64,000 nucleotides of DNA from an uncultured Dehalococcoidia bacterium. Lineage in GTDB: Bacteria; Chloroflexota; Dehalococcoidia; Lucifugimonadales; UBA3495. Under the pieces are notes generated by a model, which worked only from the letters and a program-made list of their open reading frames with translations, did no database searches and was not told where the DNA came from. The translations under genes and the position numbers were made by a program. This document shows positions 41,710 to 50,697 of this stretch, piece by piece. Every line of letters starts with the position of its first letter. Within the stretch, counting starts at the first letter, position 1. The DNA is taken from NCBI GenBank assembly GCA_951813535.1, contig OX638345.1, positions 447,029 to 511,028 on the forward strand, written 5' to 3'.

Positions 41710-42876
41710 ATGACTATTGCCACCCGAATGAGCCGCCTGGGAACCGAATCCGCCTTCGAGGTGCTGGCCAAGGCGCGGGCGCTAGAAGCGCAGGGACGCG
41801 AGATCGTTCACCTCGAGATCGGCGAGCCCGACTTCGAGACGCCGGAGCACATCGTGCAGGCGGGCATCAAGGCGCTGCAGGACGGCTACACCCACTACGG
41901 CCCCACGCCGGGGTTGCCGGAGCTGCGGCAGGCCGTGGCCCGCAACAGTCGCGAGGTGCGCGGCATCGACACCGACTGGGAGCAGGTGGTGGTCACGCCG
42001 GGGGCCAAGCCGATCATGTTCTACGTCCTGCTGGCGATCGCCGAAGCCGGCGCGGAGGTGATTTATCCCAACCCCGGGTTCCCCATCTACGAGTCCATGA
42101 TCGAGTTCAGCGGCGCCACGGCGGTGCCGATGCAACTGCTGGAGGACAAGGCGTACCATCCCGACCTGAGCCGCCTGCCCGACATGGTTAACGAGCGAAC
42201 CCGGCTGCTGATCGTAAACTCACCGGAGAACCCGTGTGGCTCTGCCTTCACCCTGGAAGAGCTGGAGACCATCGCCGACGTGGTGCGCAGCCACCCCGAC
42301 ATGTACGTGATGTCCGACGAGATCTACAAGGATATCCTGTACTCCGGCGAGCACCACAGCATCGCGGCACTGCCGGGCATGGCCCACCGCACCATCATCC
42401 TGGATGGCTTTTCCAAGAGCTACGCCATGACCGGCTGGCGACTGGGCTACGGGATCATGCCCGAAGAGCTGGTGCCCCACGTGTCGCGGCTGGCCACCAA
42501 CAGCGTGTCCTGCGCCGCGTCGTTCAGCCAGATGGCCGGCGTGGCCGCGCTGGACGGACCGCAGGACGCCGTGCAGGAGATGGCCGCCGAGTTCGCGCGC
42601 CGCCGCCGCCTGATCGCCGACGGGCTGCAGTCCATCCCCGGCATCAACTGCCCCGAACCGGAAGGCGCGTTCTACGCGTTCCCGAGCATCAAGGACACCG
42701 GCCTCACCAGCGCCGAGTTCGAGGAGCGGGCAATGCAGGAAGCCGGCGTCGCGCTGCTGTCCGGCTCGGCCTTCGGCGAGTTCGGCGAGGGCTACGTGCG
42801 GCTGTCCTACGCCAACAGCCAGGAGAACATCGCCAAGGCCCTGGAAAGCCTGGACGCCATGGTTCGGGCGCTCTGA
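41710..42876 (+). CDS. PLP-dependent aminotransferase, class I/II
   Basis: 388 residues from the ATG at 41710; a TTG two codons earlier is possible. Segments follow aspartate-aminotransferase family order: LEIGEPDFETPEHI, THYGPTPGLPELR, IVNSPENPCGSAFTLEEL, MSDEIYKDILY and the PLP-binding Lys in FSKSYAMTGWRLGYG. It transfers amino groups between an amino acid (aspartate, alanine or an aromatic) and a 2-oxoacid in the cytoplasm. Monocistronic by spacing. Confidence 0.9.
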   Translation: MTIATRMSRLGTESAFEVLAKARALEAQGREIVHLEIGEPDFETPEHIVQAGIKALQDGYTHYGPTPGLPELRQAVARNSREVRGIDTDWEQVVVTPGAKPIMFYVLLAIAEAGAEVIYPNPGFPIYESMIEFSGATAVPMQLLEDKAYHPDLSRLPDMVNERTRLLIVNSPENPCGSAFTLEELETIADVVRSHPDMYVMSDEIYKDILYSGEHHSIAALPGMAHRTIILDGFSKSYAMTGWRLGYGIMPEELVPHVSRLATNSVSCAASFSQMAGVAALDGPQDAVQEMAAEFARRRRLIADGLQSIPGINCPEPEGAFYAFPSIKDTGLTSAEFEERAMQEAGVALLSGSAFGEFGEGYVRLSYANSQENIAKALESLDAMVRAL

Positions 42877-42903
42877 GTTCCTTTTCTGTATTGCGAGGAC
42901 GTC

Positions 42904-43554
42904 ATGACTACGGCAACCAAACCGCGTTCTGCTACTGAACTCGATCTTCAGATACGCCGTTTTACCGTGGCGGAGTACCTGGCCATGGCCAAGGCCGGGA
43001 TTCTGACCGAAGACGATCGGGTGGAACTCATCGATGGAGTGGTAATCGATATGGCGCCTGTCGGCAGTCGGCATATCGGCTGTGTTAATTGTTACAACCG
43101 AGAACTATCCGAGGCGGTCGGGAGAAGGGTAATCGTACAGGTGCAAAGTCCGGTGCGATTGGACGACAATACCGAGCCGCAGCCCGATGTGGCCCTGCTG
43201 AGAGAAAAGGCTGATGGGTACGCGTCTGGACATCCTGGCCCCGAGGACGTGCTGCTACTGATCGAGGTTGCGGACAGTTCGCTGGGCTATGACCGCAATG
43301 AGAAGCTTCCCAGGTACGCTCGGGCGGGCATACCCGAGGTGTGGCTCACGGTGCTGCCCGAGGGCGTGGTGGAGGCGCACACGGAGCCGACCGAGGGTGG
43401 CTATCGCGTGACGCGACGGCTACGCGCGGGCGACGTGCTCCGGCCGGGCTGCTTTGACGATGTGGAGATACCGGTTGATGCAGTAATGCCGGCCGGCCGG
43501 TCGGATGCGGAGTCCGAGGAAGCGCAAACCTCGTCGGAGCAGGGCCAAAACTAG
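42904..43554 (+). CDS. Uma2-family putative nuclease
   Basis: 216 residues, GAGGA upstream. Typical DUF820 start RFTVAEYLAMAKAGILTEDD then RVELIDGVVIDM, the Asp in QPDVALL, the Glu/Val strand VLLLIEVADSS and the Lys in RNEKLPRYARAGIPEVWLT. It has no coiled-coil tail, unlike the other Uma2 protein at 38382. Its stop codon shares the CTAG with the convergent oxidoreductase stop. Confidence 0.85.
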   Translation: MTTATKPRSATELDLQIRRFTVAEYLAMAKAGILTEDDRVELIDGVVIDMAPVGSRHIGCVNCYNRELSEAVGRRVIVQVQSPVRLDDNTEPQPDVALLREKADGYASGHPGPEDVLLLIEVADSSLGYDRNEKLPRYARAGIPEVWLTVLPEGVVEAHTEPTEGGYRVTRRLRAGDVLRPGCFDDVEIPVDAVMPAGRSDAESEEAQTSSEQGQN

Positions 43555-44585
43555 GCGAAGTGCGGCATCACCTTTTCGCCCAACATCCGCATGGATTTCT
43601 GGACCTTGTGGGTGTCCATTTCGCCGACGTTGAGCTTGAGCATCAGGTTGCGCACGCCGATGTCCCGCATTGCGGCGACCTGCTCGGCGACCTGGGACGG
43701 CGTGCCCATGATGAAGGAGTGTTCCAGGCTCTCTCCGGCGGGGATGGGACGGTTGGGATCAGGAGGCGGAAAGCCTCCCGGGTTGTAGAGTTCGCGGGCC
43801 TGACGGAAGTGGGTGCGCTCGCGTTCGAAGCCGGCAGCCGCGATCTCGTGGGCCTCGTCGTAGCTGTCGGCGACGAAGAGGTCACGGGATGCCCAGCACT
43901 GGTCCAGCGTCGCCTCAGTCTGCTCCTCGGTGAAGCCCGAATCCAGCATGGTGGCACGGTAACGCTCCAGCCGTGACTGCAGGTTCGGCAGGGTCTGGAT
44001 GCCGATCATCACCGGGCGGCCGATCTCGGCCATTCGGATGGTGGAGGCTTCGCTGATGCAGGCCCGGATCAGCGGCGGATGAGGCTGCTGATACGGACGG
44101 GGTCGCAGCAGCGGGAACTCCACGTCCCAGTGGGCGCCCTCGTGCTGCAGGGGCTCGCCGGTCCACGCCTTGACCAGCAGCTCTTCGGCTTCATCCAGAC
44201 GCGCCAGGCCGTCCTCCATGGTGATGCCGAACCCGATGTACTCATAGTGGTTGTAGGCGGAACCGCGGCCGGTGCCGACGATGAGCCGTCCGTGGCTCAA
44301 GTTGTCCAGCAGGGAGGTTTGCACGGCGAGACGCACGGGATGATGGAAAGCCAGTTCGACAACGGCAAAGCCGATCTTGAGATCGGTGGTCAGGGAGGCC
44401 ACCGCGGCGCCCAGGACCAGCGGGTCCGCGTGAGCGGCGGCGCCGTCGAAGTGGTGCTCGGTCAGCCAGACCGAGTGCATGCCGATCTGTTCGGCCAGCA
44501 CGATCTCGTCGAGGGTGCTGTCGATGATGGCCGAGTCGTTCTCGGGGTGGTGGCTGACGGGAAAGACGAAGGAGCCGAAGCGCAT
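43551..44585 (-). CDS. luciferase-like flavin-dependent oxidoreductase
   Basis: 344 residues; start behind GAGG. The bacterial luciferase-like TIM barrel is seen in MRFGSFVFPVSHHPEN, IGMHSVWLTEHHFDG, ASLTTDLKIGFAVVELAFHH, RLIVGTGRGSAYNHYEYIGF and RPYQQPHPPLIRACIS. The family uses FMN or F420 to oxygenate or reduce diverse organic substrates. Such genes are notably multiplied in SAR202-type genomes (established knowledge); the substrate here is unknown. Confidence 0.87.
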   Translation of the reverse strand: MRFGSFVFPVSHHPENDSAIIDSTLDEIVLAEQIGMHSVWLTEHHFDGAAAHADPLVLGAAVASLTTDLKIGFAVVELAFHHPVRLAVQTSLLDNLSHGRLIVGTGRGSAYNHYEYIGFGITMEDGLARLDEAEELLVKAWTGEPLQHEGAHWDVEFPLLRPRPYQQPHPPLIRACISEASTIRMAEIGRPVMIGIQTLPNLQSRLERYRATMLDSGFTEEQTEATLDQCWASRDLFVADSYDEAHEIAAAGFERERTHFRQARELYNPGGFPPPDPNRPIPAGESLEHSFIMGTPSQVAEQVAAMRDIGVRNLMLKLNVGEMDTHKVQKSMRMLGEKVMPHFA

Positions 44586-45105
44586 ATCTGCCTCGCTTGG
44601 AGTATCGAGATGAGGGTACGGAGATTATAGACCAAAATATTTGGCTCCGCGTTCAGCCGCATGAATCTGGAGATACCGTTCGACTGCGGCCGCGAATGTC
44701 CTTGCGAAACGAGATTTCAGGTTTCCAGTTCCATTGCGCTACTGCCTGGCACTGCCTATACTTGTCTGGCAATTGATGCGCACGCCCGTGGAAGCGACGA
44801 TTGGGCGACAAACCGGACCGGGACGATTGGGATAGTAGTCGAGCGAAGTCCCGCCGGAACTATGGGGAAACTGTCGGCTGCGAGAGTCGGGCCGGAGACA
44901 ACGAGCCGGTCTACGAGCCAGCATCGATCTCGCTCTGTTGCGGTATCGATTTCCCGATCAGGCATCGCCCGGCGTGTCGAGATCGAGGGGCCAGAGCAAT
45001 ATAACCGTTACTCGTTTTGGAACCAGTCCGGTTTGATGTTTCGACACGTATATAGTTTGTATCCATTAGGAATTCGCCAGCAAGTCGGAAGTCAGAAGGT
45101 TTGCA
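44586..45105. other. 520-base gap without a convincing gene
   Basis: An open frame at 44661-45134 exists but its translation is compositionally odd, lacks a ribosome-binding site and resembles no family. No hairpin terminator or promoter stands out. Confidence 0.5.
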
Positions 45106-46107
45106 TTGACCCCATCGTGCGCCAGCCTTGTTGATGCGGCCAGGCAGTGGAAGACCGGTCGCCCGGTGTCGCCAGGGAATCTGACGGCAGTACTCGTTCT
45201 GGCGTGGCTGGCAGCGCTGGCGTGCGCGCCGGCGAATACTCCGGGCGATCCATTGTCCCAGCCTTCAGGCGGGCCGCCGGTGAGCCTGGTGGTGAGCAAC
45301 AGCGACCTTGCCGTGGGAGATAACCGCGTGTCGTTTGGTTTGGTGGATCGGGAGTATATGCCGGTTCGTCCCGACGCCGTAGCGTTGCGTGCGGTGTACT
45401 ACGAACCGGGAGCCGCGACGGGGCAGGTGCGACACCGAACCGAGGCGGAATTCCTGTCCTGGCCGCCGGAGGGCCGTCGGGGCGTATTCATCGCCACCGT
45501 GTCGTTCGATCAGGCCGGAACGGCCACCGGCGATACGCTGGGAATTTGGGAATTGCACGCCACGTTCGACTATGCCCAGCCGCCTTCGGAAGCGCCGGAA
45601 CCGCTGACCATAGGCTCGGTGGTGTCGGTGGCGCCGGATCACCGCGCGCCGTTCATCGGTGACGCGGCGCCGTTGTCTGACACGCCGACGGTGACGACGG
45701 TTGCGGATCTGCGAACAATCAGCAGCAGCCCCGAACCGGATCCGGCGCTGTACGGGTTGTCGGTGGCGCAGGCGGTGAGGGCAGGGAGGCCCGCGGTTGT
45801 CACCTTCGCCACGCCGGCTTTTTGCGTTACGGCGACGTGCGGACCGCAGGTGGCTGACCTGTCCGAACTGGCCGGAAGGTATGCAGGGCAGGCCAACTTC
45901 GTTCATGTTGAGGTGTACCGCGACCCACACCTGATCAACCCCGCGGACCCAGCGCGAGAGCTGGTTCCGGCCGTCGACGAATGGGGCCTTGTATCCGAGC
46001 CGTGGACGTTCATAGTAGGAAGCGATGGCCGGATCACTGATCGATTTGAGCAATATGTACCGCCGCGAGTATTGGAAGCGGCGTTATTGGCCGCGATTAA
46101 TCGGTGA
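45106..46107 (+). CDS. lipoprotein with C-terminal thioredoxin-like domain
   Basis: 333 residues from a TTG start with AGAAGG upstream. A hydrophobic segment ends at LAALACAPAN (lipobox-like). An N-terminal beta domain (SLVVSNSDLAVGDNRVSFGL) precedes a thioredoxin-fold part beginning GRPAVVTFATPAFCVTATCGPQV and ending with WTFIVGSDGRITDRF. The cysteines are CX4C rather than CXXC, so disulfide exchange may be altered. Location outside the membrane is predicted; the partner is unknown. Confidence 0.72.
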   Translation: MTPSCASLVDAARQWKTGRPVSPGNLTAVLVLAWLAALACAPANTPGDPLSQPSGGPPVSLVVSNSDLAVGDNRVSFGLVDREYMPVRPDAVALRAVYYEPGAATGQVRHRTEAEFLSWPPEGRRGVFIATVSFDQAGTATGDTLGIWELHATFDYAQPPSEAPEPLTIGSVVSVAPDHRAPFIGDAAPLSDTPTVTTVADLRTISSSPEPDPALYGLSVAQAVRAGRPAVVTFATPAFCVTATCGPQVADLSELAGRYAGQANFVHVEVYRDPHLINPADPARELVPAVDEWGLVSEPWTFIVGSDGRITDRFEQYVPPRVLEAALLAAINR

Positions 46108-46214
46108 AATTAATTTTGGTTATTGAGTGGTATGGTGTATTGAGCAATACGTATGTTAGATTAGATAGAACACCGGCAGCACAGCGTAAAATTCGGGCAA
46201 CCAGGAGCAAAACT

Positions 46215-46733
46215 TTGGCCAATGTCACCATAACGATTGAGGGCGATGTGGAGGAAGTGGTAGCGACGCTGAGAGGGATGGCCGGACGGGTTTCGGATCC
46301 GACCGCAGTCGCGCCGACTGCGGCAGCGAGAGAAACTGCCGGTGAAGCAGCAGCCGTTACTATATTGCCGGAAGTTGGAACAGAAGAGGGCGAGCCGACC
46401 GAAACGGCGGCTGGAGCATCGGGAGCTACCTGGAACGCGAGTTACGTCACCACGTTCTGGCGAAACCTGTCAGACACGGCGCGGCAAGCCATGTTGCGCG
46501 TTTCCCGATCGCCAAATCAAACGCAAAAGCGCGCCCAGCTTATGCACACCCTGCGGCTTTCACAGCGCGAACTATCAGGTTCGTTGTCGAGCCAGGGGCA
46601 CAGCCTGAACCGACTGAAGCGGCGGCGAGGGAACGTGGATCTGCCCCGGCCGCTGATTTACGACCGAACCGAAGACGCCTACATCCTGGATTCCAATTTC
46701 GCCAATGCACTGCGCGAATTGGGCATGAGCTGA
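46215..46733 (+). CDS. hypothetical protein with possible winged-helix end
   Basis: 172 residues from TTG at 46215, set by AGGAG at 46203-46207; the longer frame from 46104 is less likely. It opens with NVTITIEGDVEEVVATLRGM, has an Ala/Thr/Glu-rich linker, and ends with FWRNLSDTARQAMLRVSRSP...TLRLSQRELSGSLSSQGHSL, which resembles a winged-helix fold found in other actinobacterial and Chloroflexota hypotheticals. DNA binding is a guess. Confidence 0.55.
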   Translation: MANVTITIEGDVEEVVATLRGMAGRVSDPTAVAPTAAARETAGEAAAVTILPEVGTEEGEPTETAAGASGATWNASYVTTFWRNLSDTARQAMLRVSRSPNQTQKRAQLMHTLRLSQRELSGSLSSQGHSLNRLKRRRGNVDLPRPLIYDRTEDAYILDSNFANALRELGMS

Positions 46734-46809
46734 AGGTCAGTCGGGTCCCGTCGCCGCAGGGCATGCGGCTTCAGCGCGACAAACCGAGCCGGCTCGGCGG
46801 GGCGCGCGG

Positions 46810-47604
46810 CTAAAAGTGGACGCCGCGCCCCGCCCCACCGTCTACCGCTATGGTCTGGCCGGTGATCGCGGATGCCAAATCCGAGCAGAGGAAGGCGGCG
46901 AGGTTGGCGATGTCATCCGGTTCGATCATGCGGCCGATGGGTATTTCGGCGACCGAGCCGGCCAGTTCCGCCTCCGAAGAGGTGTTGTTCCGGGCGGCGC
47001 GCTCGTCGACCAGGCCCATGTAGCGCTCCGTCCGGGTGCTGCCCGGGTGGATGCAGTTGACGAGGATGCCGTCGGCGGCCACGTCGTCCGACAGAGCCTT
47101 CGAGTAGTTGGACATCGCCGAGTTGGTGACGCCGGATCCTGGGTTGGTGGGGCTGGAGCTCCGCGCCGCCATGCCGCCGATGTTGATGATGCGGCCGCCG
47201 CCGGACTCGATCATGTGGGGCACGCACTCCCGGGCGCAGCGAATGTAGCCCATCACCTTGGTGGTGATGTGGTTCAGGATAACGTCGTCGGGGATCTGAC
47301 TGGCGCGGTCGCTGGTGCTGTTCACCGCGTTGTTGACCAGGATGTCGAGCCGGCCCAGTCCGTTGACGGTATCGCGCACCAGGTTGACGATGTCCTCGGA
47401 TACCGTCATGTCGGCGCGAACGGGTATGACGCGCGCGCCGGTGGCGTCGCCGATTTCAGCGGCAGCGGCCCGCAGATCGTCCTCACCTCGGGCACAGATG
47501 GCGACGGCGCAGCCATCCCTGGCCAGGGCATAAGCGATGGCTTTGCCGATGCCTTTGCTTCCTCCGGTAACCAGCGCGGCCTTGCCTTCCAGTCCTGGCA
47601 GCAT
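46810..47604 (-). CDS. short-chain dehydrogenase/reductase (SDR)
   Basis: 264 residues; AGGAG precedes the ATG. Cofactor motif TGGSKGIG near residue 14, NNA motif (ILVNNAVNS) and C-terminal PDDIANLAAFLCSDLASAITG are classical SDR features. The catalytic YXXXK is altered: the segment reads NSAMSNYSKALSDD, with Ser at the expected Tyr position and a Tyr two residues before the Lys. Activity may therefore be modified. NAD(P) use and substrate are unknown. Confidence 0.85.
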   Translation of the reverse strand: MLPGLEGKAALVTGGSKGIGKAIAYALARDGCAVAICARGEDDLRAAAAEIGDATGARVIPVRADMTVSEDIVNLVRDTVNGLGRLDILVNNAVNSTSDRASQIPDDVILNHITTKVMGYIRCARECVPHMIESGGGRIINIGGMAARSSSPTNPGSGVTNSAMSNYSKALSDDVAADGILVNCIHPGSTRTERYMGLVDERAARNNTSSEAELAGSVAEIPIGRMIEPDDIANLAAFLCSDLASAITGQTIAVDGGAGRGVHF

Positions 47605-47688
47605 GATGAACTCCTGCTATCGGTTGTGTTAGTCAGCCGGTCAGGCCGTCAACGGGATTATAGGGCCTGTCGCATTCCAGCTCGACCC

Positions 47689-47730
47689 GGGGTCCAAACT
47701 TCGGGGTCCAAACTTCGGGAACCAAACTTC
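47689..47730. repeat. 14-bp tandem repeat, three copies
   Basis: GGGGTCCAAACTTC twice exactly and once as GGGAACCAAACTTC, ending at the 3' end of the MmgE/PrpD gene. Confidence 0.85.
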
Positions 47731-49141
47731 AGGGTGTGCCTGCGGCAATCAGATCGCTGATATCGGCGGAGCCTGGGATAGCGCGCACCGCGGCTACTGT
47801 TGCCTCCAGCTTTGCGGCGGGCCAGTCGATCTGCGGGAACAGTGGTTGAAGGCGCTCCACCTCGGCGTCCAGGCCCCATTCCAGTTCGTTGCCCTGATAT
47901 TCGCCCCGGTACACGTTCCCACCGGCCATGTCGATGGTGATGCGCGGGGCAAAGGCGGGACGGTCCTTGTGACCGACGATCTGCACCTTGTGCATCAGAG
48001 AGAGCACTGCGTCGTGGTTTTCGGCGGAGGCGGAATGGGAATTATCGCCAGGGTCGATGCGGGTGCGCAGCGGCGGATAGCTACCATTCACGGCGACGTA
48101 GGCGGTGAAGTAGTGGGTGCTGCCCACGAGCGCCTGGCCCCGGGACGGGTTGGGGAAGGCCGGCGATGGGTAGAGGGTCTCGAGCCAGTTCATGTCGATG
48201 GTGATGCGCTCGATCTCGTTGATGGCCAGTTGGTGGGAACGCCGGATGTCCGTCATCAGGTCTATCACCGGGCAGTTGTAGCCGGCCGTGGGATACATTT
48301 TGAGCACGGTGTGCAGCAGTTCCCAACGGGTTCCCAGGCCTTCGGTCACCGGCTCAAAGGACACCTGCTGGAGGCCGGTGAACACGTATGAGAGTTCGCC
48401 CTTGTTATTGCCCGTAAAGGCGTTGTAGAAGCCGGCCGGCCCTTCCAGCGCTTCCTCGGATCCTCGGACGTCCTCACGGGCCAGCAGGGCGGCCATGATG
48501 CCGCTGCGGGTGGCCTGCGGCTCGTGGAACATCATCTCCCGCCCGCCGGAGCGCGGCCCCTCGTTGGTGCCGGCGGTGAAGGTGCAGGCCAGGGCGATGG
48601 CGGTGACCATCTGGTCCTCGGTCAATCCCAGCAACTTGCCGGTTGCAACGGCGGCTCCCAGCGTTCCATAGACGGGGCTGGAGCGGAAACCACGGGCCTG
48701 GGTCGACGCGATGAAGTCGCCGGCGATGCGCGATTCCACCTCGTATCCGGCGGCCATGGCAGTAATGAGCTGGGCTCCGGTGGCGCCGCCCAACTGGGCA
48801 GAGGCCAGCGCGGCGGGTATGACGCACGGGCCGGGGTGGGTGAGCATCCGGTAAGAGTCTGCCTGGTTCGTGGCATGCATCAGCTTGCTATTGGCGAAGG
48901 CGGCCCCGCAACGGGTGGCGCGTCCGCCCGAGGCCAGGATGCTCGCGCCGTGGGCTGAGGCTTCCTCGGCCAAAGCCAGGTCCACCGCCGCCTTGCCGTG
49001 GTGGGTTCCGGCGCCGATGATGGCTACCACGGTGGCGTGAAGCAGCGAGGTCTGCATCTTGTCGACCACGGCCGGGGGCAGGTCGGAAGCGTCCAGGTTA
49101 ACGGCCCAGCGGGCAAGCTGCCGGGAAAGGGAGTCGGGCAT
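47729..49141 (-). CDS. MmgE/PrpD family protein
   Basis: 470 residues, the usual family length. It has the helical N-terminal half (LARWAVNLDASDLPPAVVDK, GAAFANSKLMHATNQADSY, HPGPCVIPAALASAQLGGAT) and the C-terminal half with MYPTAGYNCPVIDLM. Relatives are 2-methylcitrate dehydratase and cis-aconitate decarboxylase, acting on tricarboxylates in the cytoplasm. No prpB or prpC is adjacent, so the exact substrate is open. Confidence 0.87.
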   Translation of the reverse strand: MPDSLSRQLARWAVNLDASDLPPAVVDKMQTSLLHATVVAIIGAGTHHGKAAVDLALAEEASAHGASILASGGRATRCGAAFANSKLMHATNQADSYRMLTHPGPCVIPAALASAQLGGATGAQLITAMAAGYEVESRIAGDFIASTQARGFRSSPVYGTLGAAVATGKLLGLTEDQMVTAIALACTFTAGTNEGPRSGGREMMFHEPQATRSGIMAALLAREDVRGSEEALEGPAGFYNAFTGNNKGELSYVFTGLQQVSFEPVTEGLGTRWELLHTVLKMYPTAGYNCPVIDLMTDIRRSHQLAINEIERITIDMNWLETLYPSPAFPNPSRGQALVGSTHYFTAYVAVNGSYPPLRTRIDPGDNSHSASAENHDAVLSLMHKVQIVGHKDRPAFAPRITIDMAGGNVYRGEYQGNELEWGLDAEVERLQPLFPQIDWPAAKLEATVAAVRAIPGSADISDLIAAGTP

Positions 49142-49156
49142 GGGGTCAGTTCCTTG

Positions 49157-49555
49157 TCATCCGATAGTGTTGACGTGGGGATAGTCCAGAATCTGCCTGT
49201 CATCGGTCAGGAGTGGGCATTCCCATTCGATTGCCGTGGCTACCAGCAGGCGGTCTGCTGGGTCACGATGGAAAGGATCAGGAAGGCTGTAAGCGCTTAC
49301 GGCGATCTCTGGGGTAATGGGCAAAAGTTGGACGGCAGGGTAGGCCAATAACCGGTTCAGCCATTGGAGCGCATCCAAATCCAGCGTGACACGTCCTCTT
49401 TCGGCCAGTAAGGCTACCTCCCAACACGAAACCGCACTGACGCCTATGGTGCCCTGTTGGCTGCGCTCATCAGAAATGGCATTACGCTGAGCTGTACTCA
49501 GCCGGGTGATTTCGTCTGACCACCAAACGCCAATATGGGTGTCAAGGATTATCAC
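49157..49555 (-). CDS. PIN-domain toxin (VapC-like)
   Basis: 132 residues. MIILDTHIGVWW gives the first active-site Asp (residue 5), SCWEVALLAERGR the Glu, and DPADRLLVATAIEWECPLLTDD the paired Asp residues of the PIN nuclease. VapC-type proteins cleave RNA unless bound by an antitoxin. The gene lies 42 bases after the small gene at 49598-49864, in the usual antitoxin-first order. Confidence 0.87.
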   Translation of the reverse strand: MIILDTHIGVWWSDEITRLSTAQRNAISDERSQQGTIGVSAVSCWEVALLAERGRVTLDLDALQWLNRLLAYPAVQLLPITPEIAVSAYSLPDPFHRDPADRLLVATAIEWECPLLTDDRQILDYPHVNTIG

Positions 49556-49597
49556 GTCGACGCTGCCGTTTCTGGTAATTCTTGGCGCGGGTTATGA

Positions 49598-49864
49598 CTA
49601 GAATGTGATCCCGCTATCCAACATGTCCAGCTCTTCGTCCGTGAATGCCGAGTCAAACGGCCGTTCATATTTTGAGACGGTGCCCTTATTTGGGTTGTGC
49701 AACGCCGGGCGACTGAGGTCGTTTGGGTCCACTTCCATCCTGACAGAACCCTCCGGTTGACGTTGGACGGTAACCTCCACCTCAATATCCTCGGCGAAGG
49801 GCAGGTTGTTCAAAATAAGAACGCCGCCTTTGGCGATTTTGGCGGTGGTCTTGAACGTGTCCAT
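49598..49864 (-). CDS. antitoxin partner of the PIN toxin
   Basis: 88 residues from the ATG at 49864. MDTFKTTAKIAKGGVLILNN followed by LPF and EVEVTV is a short beta N-terminus like those of small PIN-associated antitoxins; the acidic end FDSAFTDEELDMLDSG is suitable for toxin binding. A much longer frame through this site is a shadow of the HPP gene. Confidence 0.7.
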   Translation of the reverse strand: MDTFKTTAKIAKGGVLILNNLPFAEDIEVEVTVQRQPEGSVRMEVDPNDLSRPALHNPNKGTVSKYERPFDSAFTDEELDMLDSGITF

Positions 49865-49971
49865 AGTCGGCCTCACGAGACGGGATGGCAATGGCTGATC
49901 CTCGTAGACTGCGAACATGGTAGCACAGCCGTTTGCTGCAGCCGACGAGACCCACGTTCCCGATTGGAGCG

Positions 49972-50685
49972 TCAGTCCAGGTCGCGGATGTAGGCGCGGA
50001 AGATGATCTTGCTGGCGGCCAGCGTGAGGACGGCGGCGATGAACAGCATTACCAGCGTAAATTCCAGGCTCTGCAGGGCGAATCCCAGGCCGGTCGCCGC
50101 CGCCGGGGGGTGTTCGGTGTCCGTTATGGACATCAGCAGGATCACCACGCCCAGCGTCATCGCTGCCGCCACGTCGGCGGCCCAGTGATGTGCGCTTTCG
50201 GGCACCGGAACCCAGCCGGCGTGGAATAGCGCGAATGAGGTCAGCGCGCCGACGGTCAGCCCGAGGATGTGCCCTCCAACGAGGTGCCTCAGCGCCGCGC
50301 TGCTTGAGTTGGGGTGCACGAATACGATAACCGCGCTGGAGCCCAGCCCTGCGGCCAGAACCGCGTCGGCCACGGAATCCACCATCAGCATGACGATGAG
50401 CATCACCACCGCGGCCAGGGCCGACTGCCACAGGTAGCGGGTTTTGAGCTGGAAGAACTGTACGTTGTACAGCTCGATGAACAGGGGCAGATGGAGGCGG
50501 CGGCTCATCCGCCGGGGCATCAGCTGCAGTTCGCCGCGGGAAATCAGCCGGTCCAGGAACCCGGTCGGGTGACGCGCGCGGCGTTCGCGCGCGCGACGGC
50601 GTGAATGAGAGTTCGCTCTCCGTCTCCGCCGTGACGCCTCACCACCCGCGATGTCGCCAGGCTCCGACCTGGCGCGGTTTGCCAT
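49972..50685 (-). CDS. HPP-family integral membrane protein
   Basis: 237 residues with an Arg-rich first 55 (the ATG at 50520, MPRRMSRRLH, is a plausible real start) and four hydrophobic helices. It contains the conserved HPP motif in DTEHPPAAATGL and SSAVIVFVHPNSSSAALR. HPP proteins of this type have been linked to nitrite transport in cyanobacteria and plastids; that function is not established here. Confidence 0.78.
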   Translation of the reverse strand: MANRARSEPGDIAGGEASRRRRRANSHSRRRARERRARHPTGFLDRLISRGELQLMPRRMSRRLHLPLFIELYNVQFFQLKTRYLWQSALAAVVMLIVMLMVDSVADAVLAAGLGSSAVIVFVHPNSSSAALRHLVGGHILGLTVGALTSFALFHAGWVPVPESAHHWAADVAAAMTLGVVILLMSITDTEHPPAAATGLGFALQSLEFTLVMLFIAAVLTLAASKIIFRAYIRDLD

Positions 50686-50697
50686 AAGTCGGCGGGG

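Noticed and set aside
44661-45134. 157-codon open frame in the gap before the thioredoxin-fold lipoprotein
   Set aside because: No ribosome-binding site, odd composition, overlaps the supported start at 45106.
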